From contig NC_068938.1 of the NCBI RefSeq assembly GCF_016801865.2, forward strand, positions 211,261,734-211,325,733: a stretch of DNA of 64,000 nt, in the 5' to 3' direction. Numbering within the stretch: the stretch's first letter is position 1; every line of letters begins with the position of its first letter. Made by a program: the position numbers and the translations under genes. The notes beneath the pieces are model-generated. The model made no database searches. It was not told the DNA's origin and saw only the letters and a program-made list of their open reading frames with translations. This document shows, in pieces, positions 46,100 through 55,333 of this stretch. This stretch comes from Culex pipiens pallens (taxonomy: Eukaryota; Arthropoda; Insecta; Diptera; Culicidae).

Positions 46100-47359
46100 A
46101 AAAGGAAATTTGTATCAATTATTCATAAAAAGATTACGATCACTGTCTCATGCCAAACCAGTTCATTTGGACTTACAAGGGGACTTCCATACCAAATTTA
46201 TGTTCTTTCCAGGCTGATGTTAATTTTGAATTATTCTCCTAGTCCATAAACCACATTAAATCATTGAATTGTGAAAATTTACAATACACCAATGTCATGC
46301 GTTTTATGCAAACTTATGCACCCGGAAGTGTGAAAAAACTGTGCTCATTTCGAAGAATAGGGCCAAAACAGGGAAAGCATTTCATTATCTTGTACTCACT
46401 TCCACAAATCCCGTTTCCCCTCGGGAGGGGGGCAAAACCGTGAGTTTGTGTGAACTAGTGCGCACAATTTATTATATTGAAATGTTGGCAACACTCCAAA
46501 CGAATTTGTGTGTGTGAGTTTGTGTGCGCGTGAAATTCATTCTAAAATGTCACTCTAGCGCGAACACGAGGGGGGTTGTAGTGAGAGTATTGTGCCGACA
46601 AACAGGAAATTATGAGTCATTGCACGGTGTGTGTCCCTTGTTTGGGAGCGGAACTTGGCCAGGCCAGCAGTGAATAGAACAGTGAACAGAACTTTGGCCA
46701 GCACACAAAACAGCTCAACTAGAACCGATACGCGTGTGACCTGGGAGTTGTGATCTAGTGCCAAATTTCCCTATTGCGATGACATTTATTTCAATTCAAA
46801 ATCCCGACTATCGAGGACAGCTGGCATTCAATAGGGGACAGAAGGGAACCGTTTGTCTCCTTTTTCCCTCCTCCCTGCGCTGCTGGGAAATGGATGAAGT
46901 TTTGCATTTTTTTTGTCATGCTCCGTCGAGCGATTGTGGCTGCGTACTTGTGTAGATTTTTTCAACCGGAAGAAGTTGGGTCTAGAGTAAAAGCTACAAC
47001 TTCTAAAAAAGTTGTCTTCGATTGGACATTAGGGACACTGATTGAATTGTTGTCGTAGCTTCAAACTAATTCAAGCGATGATTAAGATCGTCCCAGATGA
47101 GCATCCAATAATTAACTTTGAAGTTCGAACCAATTAGCAGCGCCTGACAGGGTGACATAAATCTCAATCTCCAGGCGTGACATCAAACTTTATGATGTTC
47201 CTCCACGGAATGTCCTCCGGAAAAACAGCTGTTGCACGTCAGTCACCAGTCAGTTCCGATTGGTCCTCCATCAATTAGGAGCTGCCCTTCCATACAGAGG
47301 ATGCCCCTCTTCCGGAATTCCCCTCTCACCGAAATCGAGGGAATCGACGCCGCGTTCCC
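46100..47359. other. Unique island, no gene recognised
   Basis: Moderate-GC from about 46320. Open frames lack domains. Confidence 0.3.
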
Positions 47360-47535
47360 GGATTAATTAATGAACCCACCGAGGGATTATTGATGGGGAA
47401 CAATAAATGAATATTAATCACCTCCCGAGCCGGACGAAACAGGACGATGAAAATTTACCACCCATAAAAGCGACGGAAATTAATGTGTCGTGCACTATCT
47501 GCTTTTTCGGAGGAGGGCCATGTTAATTAGCATAT
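47360..47535. promoter_or_regulatory. Candidate homeodomain-site cluster
   Basis: GATTAATTAATGAACC, AATAAATGAATATTAATCAC, CCATAAAAGC, GAAATTAATGTG and GTTAATTAGCATAT lie within 170 bp of otherwise balanced, unique DNA. TAATTA/TTAATT cores and TTTATGG are homeodomain/Hox-type sites. Function is inferred only from clustering; there is no promoter or transcript evidence. Confidence 0.3.
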
Positions 47536-47843
47536 TTCTGTTTGCTCCTCGGCGGAAGATCTCCTCTTCCGCGTGAAAATGTGTTTGTGTGAAATGTGAA
47601 ATTATGAAAATGGCCTCGGGGAGTCCCTTCGGGAAGTGATGGCTGACGTGGCGCGAAAAGTCCCCGATCAAAGCGGTGACCTAGATTTTCCTTCCAATTG
47701 GAAAAGACAGAAGATGTAGTGAAAATGAGAAATTTGTCTAAGAAGGACATTCAAAACGAATATGGCACCAGTCCTTGGAGAAAAGTAGTAATTTATTCTT
47801 GACCAGACAGCACTTAAAAATACGAAAATGCAAAAATACGAAC

Positions 47844-48155
47844 ATACTAAAATACTAAAATACTAAAATACTAAAATACTAAAATACTAAAATACTAAAA
47901 TACTAAAATACTAAAATACTAAAATACTAAAATACTAAAATACTAAAATACTAAAATACTAAAATACTAAAATACTAAAATACTAAAATACTAAAATACT
48001 AAAATACTAAAATACTAAAATACTAAAATACTAAAATACTAAAATACTAAAATACTAAAATACTAAAATACTAAAACACTAAAATACTAAAATACTAAAA
48101 AACTAAAATACTAAAATACTAAAATACTGAAATACTAAAATACTAAAATACTAGA
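47844..48155. repeat. Octamer satellite (TACTAAAA)n
   Basis: About 39 copies of an 8-bp unit, nearly perfect, with a few substitutions near 48077 and 48109-48153. Same period as the (CTTCAAAT)n array at 34039 but a different unit. Confidence 0.95.
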
Positions 48156-48903
48156 ATACTTTGAATAAAAAATAACAAATATCTTAAAATAAAAAAAAAC
48201 TAAAATTCAAAAATTACAAAAAATGAAAACAAAATTCAAAAAACAAATCCCATCCTTAACTCAGTATTGTTGACTAGTATTGTTGATGCAGACAAAAAGT
48301 TTTCGTTGGAATTTACATCGCACTGGTGTACATTAAAAAAACAATTCTTCCACAAATTTTTCAATCTATGCACGGTCCCTCGCTGTGTTCAAAAAGACTA
48401 TTTGATCAACATTCAAACAAGGTTCCCTCAAAATTTGACAGCTTCTCATAAGTAAAGCTAGGCATTGCTGTCAATCGAAAAAAAAAAGATTTTTAGAAAT
48501 CTTTAAAAACATGACAAAACATTTTTTTTTTTAATTTAAAATGAGAAAAGTAATCGGAAAGAATTTTTTTTATTAAGACTAACATTAATAAAAGAGCATA
48601 ATATTCGGAGTTAAAAATTTTCTGAGCTTTTCTGGTTTGATTTTTTTTCTCGAAGTTTTCCAAGAAAAAATATTTTTTCCTAAAAATTGCATCATTACAA
48701 AATCAGTTTTGTAAGCTTTTTTCCAAAAAAAAATGTTTTTTTATAATGTAAAACATACAAAAAAATGAATGGAATATTATACAGACGAAATAAATAGTCA
48801 ACAAAAGGTCCCAAAAGTTCTATATATGTGATGTTTTTACGTCCTTCCTTTTGAAAAGTATTTGCATCGGCCTAAATAGTATTATCATTTTATTTGCAAA
48901 GAA
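48156..48903. other. AT-rich sequence, nothing recognised
   Basis: No gene or bounded element. Confidence 0.3.
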
Positions 48904-49369
48904 TTAGGCAGATGCAAATATTTTTCAAAGTTTTTGTCCCTCGGCTCGGGCCGGGTTCGAGGGGGGGGGGCAAAAAAATAAAAAAATAAAAATATTGAAA
49001 TAACAAGCCATAGTTTCAACATTTGCACGGAAAAGTTGTTTTAAAATGCATTTTACACTAGTTCAGTTGTTTTGCAATCATTAGTTTTCAAAAAAATGTA
49101 AAATTTGACGAAAACCAATTTTTTTGCGATAATAAACATCGAAAAGTTTCAAAAATTCTAATGATTTTTAAATCAACCGAAACATGCTAAAAATGATTCT
49201 AAGCGCAGGGGAATGTATTCAAAATTAATTTCAACTGATTGCACTTGAATTTTCATTGAAATATTAGAGTTTTTTAAAAAAATATTTTTTTTTGCCCCCT
49301 GATTTTTTGAGCCAACTTTGAAGGAGGGGGGGGACAAAAACTTAAAATAAAATTTGTACCAGCCTTATT
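48904..49369. mobile_element. MITE-like element, about 45-bp imperfect TIRs
   Basis: The left end TTAGGCAGATGCAAATATTT...CAAAGTTTTTGTCCC is mirrored by the right end GGACAAAAACTTAAAATAAA...CCAGCCTTA. G-rich patches lie inside both ends (48961-48970 and 49324-49333). Partial relatives occur at 30180-30245, 38619-38890, 51785-51890 and 63000-63075. No transposase. Confidence 0.68.
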
Positions 49370-49544
49370 ATAAAATAACGAAACCACAAACTTACAAAAA
49401 AATGCTCAAAACATTATTTCAGTTCTGCAACTGTGAAAAAATACCAATATTCAATTCAATCCGTAAAAACTCAGTGCAATGTTGACATTCTCCAAATAAA
49501 AAGTAGCTTACAATAGTCACTACTGCCAAAGAGATTTTCAATCA

Positions 49545-49760
49545 GTTGCCGGTTTGACACTCGCAGTAGATCTGTGTACAGATTTGATGATAAATCGGAC
49601 TCAGGCAACCAAATTCAACCATACTTCAGCAAGAAAAATTAACAGTCAGTCAACGAAAAATCTTGTTTGTTATTGTTTGTCTAGTTTTTGTTTGTTCGCA
49701 TTTCAATTTCAAAAAGCGTCTTATGACAAAACAGCACGAACCCGTCGAGTGGACTAAAAA
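49545..49760 (+). repeat. Dispersed repeat shared with 21020-21250
   Basis: CAGGCAACCAAATTCAACCA, TTGTTATTGTTTG and GACAAAACAGCACGA are in the same order as the other copy. Non-coding. Confidence 0.6.
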
Positions 49761-51180
49761 TTAAAACAAACAGTTAAAGCATCCTTAACCTGGTTCACAA
49801 AAAAAACCAGCAAACATTGTCGCTTCCAATTGTGGAGTTTCGCCTGAAAGACATTTCATGAACACTCTCTCTCGTTGCAACAGAGGATTTTCCCTCTTCT
49901 AAGGTAGACGGCAGCATTATATTATCAGGGCAGAATTCCAAGAACTGAACGGAGGCTTTATTCCAATGTCAGAGTCCCATCGTTAGAACAAATAAACAAA
50001 CGATCAGCCCGGAGGCGTTCCTTCCATTTAGAGGGCTCACCGTCCCGAGGTGCTGGATTGTGCGGGGATTCTTCGAATTTGAAAGTGATCCAAGCTGACA
50101 CCCTGGAACGGTTCCCTTCCAAGTATTGTCTTATGACCGGCTTTTTCCGTTGCTCTCGCTCGCTAAAAGTTCGAGGGGTTTGGGCAAGAAAAACAACCAT
50201 TTCAATTATGCTATATAATCAACCAGGGCCACACCGGGAAAGCCGGATATCTGGCCTCGAGGTGTTACCCGGTCGGTTCAGTACCGTTCTGTTATTGTTG
50301 TGTGACTGTGTGTGTGTCTTTTTTTTGCTGGCCAGTTTTTTGTTGCTGCGGTGCGGTCTGCATACCTTCCAGGCGCAGCCAGCCAACCAGTCGGCGAGCC
50401 GAGGCGCCAAGATCTTGATGAAAGTAGCCAGAGATTTCGACGAAAAGCACTCAGACTTGGGTCGCGGACGATGGGCGGTTGAGCGTTTTGGCCCCATCCA
50501 AAAAATGGCGATGGACTCAAGGTGGGTATTAAGTCGTTGGCTGTCAGACTCAATAAGTAGAGCTTTTGGTGGATATTTTTTTTGTAATTACTCAAACATC
50601 AAGATCAATTGGTAGATTGTTCTGTTTGCGAATCAAGCAAAGTCATTTGTTTCATGTAAATACCAATCGTGGTTCCCTCTAGCATTGCTTCAGGCACGAA
50701 AAAAGCAAACGTTTCTCACCGATTTTCACGCCTCAACTCAGCTTCAATAAATCCTTATTTTTATTTCTTCCCCTCGTCGAACTTTGCTCATTCAAACGTA
50801 TAAACACTCACCCGCTTGGGATGAGAATTCTGCAGAACTTCTTTGGGTGTGTGTGTGTGTGTGTCTGTATTTCCCTCCCTAAGTTATATCAATATGACAG
50901 CTTTCAACCCCAGCCCCAATTTGCACCCCCGGGCAGAGCTTTCGAAGCATCCTATCAAGCCAGGGCCATTTTTTGGTCTGCTGGCTCGGAAGAGATTCTC
51001 TGTTTCATTACACACACACACACACTGTGGATCCATCAGGCGGTTTTCAATGTCGGGAGGTTTTGTTTTCGTCTGTATTCAAATGTTCGTATTAGGATTG
51101 TAAATAAGGTGGAAATGGATTCGTTTCTTGAGAAACATCTCTTGGGCCCTTGATCTCGGAACGAAAATTTGTATCATTAC
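49761..51180. other. Unique GC-richer island with microsatellites
   Basis: Contains (GT)n at about 50847-50866 and (CA)n at 51011-51025. A frame at about 50374-50521 ends at a plausible donor (CTCAAG|GTGGGT) but matches no known protein and lacks a convincing acceptor. It is not called a gene. Confidence 0.35.
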
Positions 51181-51929
51181 AAGTGCTTGAATTTTGCTCT
51201 AAAGTTATTTTTATTTATCTGGGATTAAAAGTAGAATCACTTTTGTAATAAGATTTTCCAGTTACATTCAAATAGACGTCTAGATTTCCACACAGTTACA
51301 ACGAAGTGAAAGTCTTAAAAAAATAGATTATCTTTTAAATGTCATATTTCTGAAAATTTTTGTTTACCTCAAGAAACAATCTTAAACTATTATTTCGAAT
51401 TGTGCTTAAAAAATCAACAATTTATCATTATAACAAACTAAAAAATGAAAAATATATTAAAATGGCAAACAGTTACTTATTTAATCAGCAGGTAGATGAA
51501 GCTTCCTCGTATTAATTAGTATTTTAATCCAATAATATCGCATTACAGGATCATCAGATTATCAAATTTAATAGCTCAATCGAAAGGTTTGTGAATACCT
51601 ATTGAAAAGTACAGTACGATGATTCAGAAAAATAGCTACACTCAAAAAAAATTCCATTTAAAATATTTTTTTAATTTATAAACTCGATTTTGAAAACTTG
51701 AGCCCCTTCGATTATATTTAATTTTTTTATATGTTTAAGTTGACAAAAAGTGAAAAACATTTGAGCTTTAGGATATGATGTACTTTTTTTTATTGGGCAT
51801 GTAAGGCTGACGCAAATACTTCAAAAAAATTGTCTCTCTGCTCTGGCCTAGGTCGAGGAAAAAAAATATGAAAATTGAAAAAAATCATGGTCACCCGCGA
51901 CAGACACGGAAGACAAAACAAAGAGAAAC
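51181..51929. other. AT-rich sequence with MITE fragment
   Basis: 51785-51890 has AAGGCTGACGCAAATACTTC resembling the left end of 48904-49369. No gene. Confidence 0.45.
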
Positions 51930-52575
51930 GCAAAAAGTAAATTTTTCAAACATTTTTTTCGTAAAATCGCGATAACTCATGATGTTTATTAGCAAACCCC
52001 TTATGTATATATATTAAAATGTTTTGTAATTGTCTGCTCTACAACTTTGTAGAACATTGTTACACTCTAAAAAATAACCCTGCAAAGTTGGAAAAAAACA
52101 CGAAATTTTAAAATGAAAAATTTTGTTCTAAATGAAAAAATGACTCTTCTAGGTCAATATAGATTCAAAAAGTACATTAAATTTCCCATAAAATGACATG
52201 TTCCAAAATTTTTTACAGTCGAGTAACGGAAAATGGGAGAGTTTTTAAAACTTTTTTAGTGTTTTTTTCGATGAAAAATACGTATTTCGGAATTCTGAGT
52301 ACGCCATCAAATCGGGCGTCTAATTTTACATAAAAGTCCCTTTGACACCAAATTTCTATCTCATCACCGTTTCAGGCTGCAAATTATTGAAAAACACCTC
52401 TTTTTCGCATGTTCAAAAATAGAAGGGGTCGTACCGCCCCTCCGTCACGAGATATCAAAAAACGGACCTCGGATTCGTGATCAGGGACAAAAGTTACCCC
52501 TTAGAACAAAGTTTCACGCAAATCGAAGAGGGGTCGGGCAACTTTTCCCGATTTCGTGTGAGTTGGTAGAGAATT
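51930..52575 (-). repeat. Dispersed repeat, copy 2 (inverted)
   Basis: Reverse-complement relative of 1911-2580, with CTGCTCTACAACTTTGTAGA, GCGTCTAATTTTACA, GGTCGTACCGCCCC and CGATTTCGTGTGAGTTGGT as landmarks. No intact frame. Confidence 0.7.
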
Positions 52576-53161
52576 ACCCCTATATTTTGAGTAAGAATAA
52601 GTTTGCAATATTTTTTGTAGTGTCCCAGACTACGCCTCTACGCATTTTTTACAATTTTTTGATAATGGTGCCATTCTATAGCAGAAAATGTGATAAACAT
52701 CAAACAAGAGATGTGAAGTTTTTCTTTAAAAAAAAGTTACTCAAAACAATATTTTCAACGGCCTTATGCCTTTTTAAAAAAAATAGTGTTGTTTCCAAAA
52801 TTCAGAAAATGCACACAGAAAATTATAAGAAAATTGTTTTTAAGTGTTAAATAAAATTCTTTGTCGAAAGTTTTTTTTTTTTATTTTGCAATGAAATGCA
52901 CAGTTTTTTAAGCTATAGCGATTTAAGGTTAACTGCTTACAAAATTTCCTTTAATTCTTATTTTTAAATAGTGGTCATCCTTGTCCATCTTTGAGAAAAA
53001 AAAAATCAATAAGTTGAAAAAAATACCTCTACAAATTGCTTTTTTGGACATTGGTGATACGACCTTTGGTTGCTGAGATATGGCCATGTGAAGAAAAAAA
53101 ATTGCAAAAAAAAAATAGTTTTTTGAAGTTCTAGTCAATTGTCCCTCAATTTTTAATCGCT
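52576..53161. other. AT-rich flank of half-LINE
   Basis: No gene. The last nine bases (53153-53161, TTAATCGCT) are the left target duplication of the half-LINE. Confidence 0.45.
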
Positions 53162-54908
53162 GATAGACCTCCGTGTACAAGTCAAGTCAAGTGCTCTGTG
53201 CTCTATCGTTTTTTCGAAAATTTTCGCCGTAGTTGATTGTGATTACCCGCGAGTTTGCTTCTCCAGCATGCCAAAGGCCGGCCGTGGCCGTGGCAGTTCA
53301 AGTGCGGCCTGGAAAACCCGCGAAGTTCGTCTACCGGCCGTGTGCAAAAAGGTAAACAAACAAACGCCGTGTCGGCCGCCATCGCGCAGGGGAGCGTGAG
53401 CGCAGATGGAATCGACAAAAAGTATCTACATCCCGGATACGTTTCGAGATCACCAGTGCGAACCCGTTCCGGTACTTCCGGTGCCACGACCAGTGGCACA
53501 TCAACATCCGCCAACATCCCCACCAGGAACGAGTTCCAGATGCTGAGCGACGACGAAGAAAACAACAACACCGACGGTAGCAGCACTACCGACGACGACG
53601 ACGATGACGGGCGTGCACGGAAGAAAATGCCGACGCCAAAAAAGAGCAATTCTCCAAAGGAACGTAGACCACCTCCAATTTTTGTTTTGGACACGCTGGC
53701 GGACGATGTTGACGAGTTGCTGGAAGGCCTCGGATATTGTCTGAAGATCGGTAAGTCGTCAGTGCAAGTTTACACTTTTGACGAAAAGAACTTCGACCTG
53801 GTTGTGGAGAAATTGAAGCGTCAAAACTTCAAGTTTTACACATTCGACCCCGTGCAGAAGACTGCCGTTAAGGTCGTTTTGCAGGGGTACCAAGACCGCC
53901 CGATCTCCGACCTCAAGAAGGGCCTCTCGGGTGCTGGAATAACGCCGCGTGACATAAAAGTGCTCTCGCGGAAGACTACAGTCACAGGTACACAAACACT
54001 GTACCTGTTGTACTTCGACCGCGGCACCGTCAAAATTCAAGACCTGCGGCGAACTAAGGCGTTGGACGGGTTTTGGGTAAACTGGCGGTTCTACTCAAAG
54101 AAACCGTCGGACGCAGCACAATGCCACCGTTGCCAGAAATTCGGCCACGGCTCGCGGAACTGCAACCTCCGGCCCCGCTGCGTGAAGTGCGGTGAGTCAC
54201 ACCTCTCGGAGGTGTGCGCACTGCCACGAAAGGCGGACTTGGGGGAAAACGCAGAACAAACCAAGCCGCGCGTAAAGTGCACGAACTGTGGCGGTAACAA
54301 TACCGGTAATTACCGCGGATGCGTCGCGCGAAAGTCCTACCTCGAGGAGCAGGAAAAGAGGAAGAAGAAAGCAGCAACTTCCCACTCCTCAGCGAAGTAC
54401 GAGCGAAACCGTGCCGGCAGCTGGTCATCGTACGGTTCCAGCGGACAACTCAGCGTTCCCTCCTGGATGGGGGCGATCGTTCGCCAGCGTGGTCGCTGCC
54501 GGCAGTGGCAATACGGCCCAGCAAGAAGTTACCGGAGAAGATCTCTTTACCCTGCCAGAGTTCTTTGCTCTCGCAGGGGAGATGATGACGCGGTTTCGGA
54601 CCTGCCGTAACAAGGCGGAGCAATTCCTGGCCCTTGGGGAGCTGATAATCAAGTACATCTATAGAGGATTAAAAACTGTGATCTAGTTTTAAGCTTTTTC
54701 TATTTCTATCCCCTTTCCCTTGCAATTTTAGTAAGTATTTTTTTATTTTTTTCTTACTCTTGGTGACACCTTTATTTACAAGCAATAACTGTTCCAAAAT
54801 GGATTATGATGTAACACACAGCTGTAAGGAACTCCAAAACTCTGTTATGTACCTCAAAAGAACTTATTGTATCTTGATTATTCACCAATAAAACCGAATT
54901 GAATTGAA
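53162..54908 (+). mobile_element. ORF1-only LINE unit ('half-LINE')
   Basis: The 1747-bp unit has a 106-bp leader, an ORF1 region, a 3' UTR of about 220 bp with AATAAA (54887-54892) and a (GAATT)n tail. TTAATCGCT directly flanks both ends (53153-53161 and 54909-54917), so this is a complete insertion and not a piece of a longer one. No endonuclease or reverse transcriptase is present between ORF1 and the 3' UTR. A related 3' end is at 44583-44760. Mobilization would need a partner LINE's ORF2 protein. Confidence 0.87.
53268..54686 (+). pseudogene. LINE ORF1 (zinc-knuckle nucleic-acid-binding protein), frameshifted
   Basis: ORF1 proteins of Jockey-clade LINEs bind the element RNA and package it for reverse transcription. 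The start ATG at 53268 (MPKAGRGRGSSS) is in one frame. The main body, with an acidic low-complexity region, an RRM-like region and CCHC knuckles (CHRCQKFGHGSRNC, CVKCGESHLSEVC, about 54121-54300), is in another. The C-terminus (GWGRSFASVV through KYIYRGLKTVI, stop 54684) returns to the first. Two indels are therefore implied, near 53300-53390 and near 54455-54470. The third knuckle (CTNCGGNNTGNYRGC) has Asn where His is expected. A TTG at 53255 opens the middle frame but is not a likely start. Non-functional as it stands. Confidence 0.85.
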
Positions 54909-54917
54909 TTAATCGCT

Positions 54918-55064
54918 CTTAGTCTTCTATTGGATGGGGAAGTAAAACGTCGGTCCATTTGCGTAAAAGAGGTTTTGGGTGACTCACCACTCATAACCTT
55001 TGGACGCCTAGAAATGACCAGAAACTTACAACAGCGCCCACAAAAGACCCAAGGGTCCTAAAAG
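54918..55064. repeat. Short repeat fragment between the two LINEs
   Basis: GGGGAAGTAAAACGTCGGTC, AAAGAGGTTTTGGGTGACTC and AAAAGACCCAAGGGTCCTAA look like a remnant of another LINE's 3' region rather than host DNA. Based on style only; no second copy is in the window. Confidence 0.4.
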
Positions 55065-55333
55065 TGGATTGCTTTGCTTTTTTTTTTTTTTTTGAATTAA
55101 ATATATTTTATTGAATCTTTCTTATAATAATTACATTTGGTTTACATAATAAGTGGTCAGCTGTGGCTCTTCAGCTTTAGTTTGCTTTTCGTGATTTAAA
55201 CACTGTTCATTTTCTTAACTTTAAAAGTATATGATTTATCATTTTTGTAACACTAGGTACAATGAGGAAAAAAAAAAAAAAAAATTTAAAAAAAACATTA
55301 CCTAACCTAAAACTAACTTAATCTTACCATAAA

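Noticed and set aside
47844..48155. Regular repeats as a CRISPR array
   Set aside because: Contiguous 8-bp satellite without spacers, in a eukaryotic genome.
50058..50615. 185-residue frame, possible exon 50374-50521
   Set aside because: A good donor (AAG|GTGGGT) follows, but there is no convincing acceptor and no recognisable domain.
53203..53694. 163-residue minus-strand frame over the half-LINE
   Set aside because: Antisense shadow of the ORF1 coding region; low-complexity serine text with no domains.
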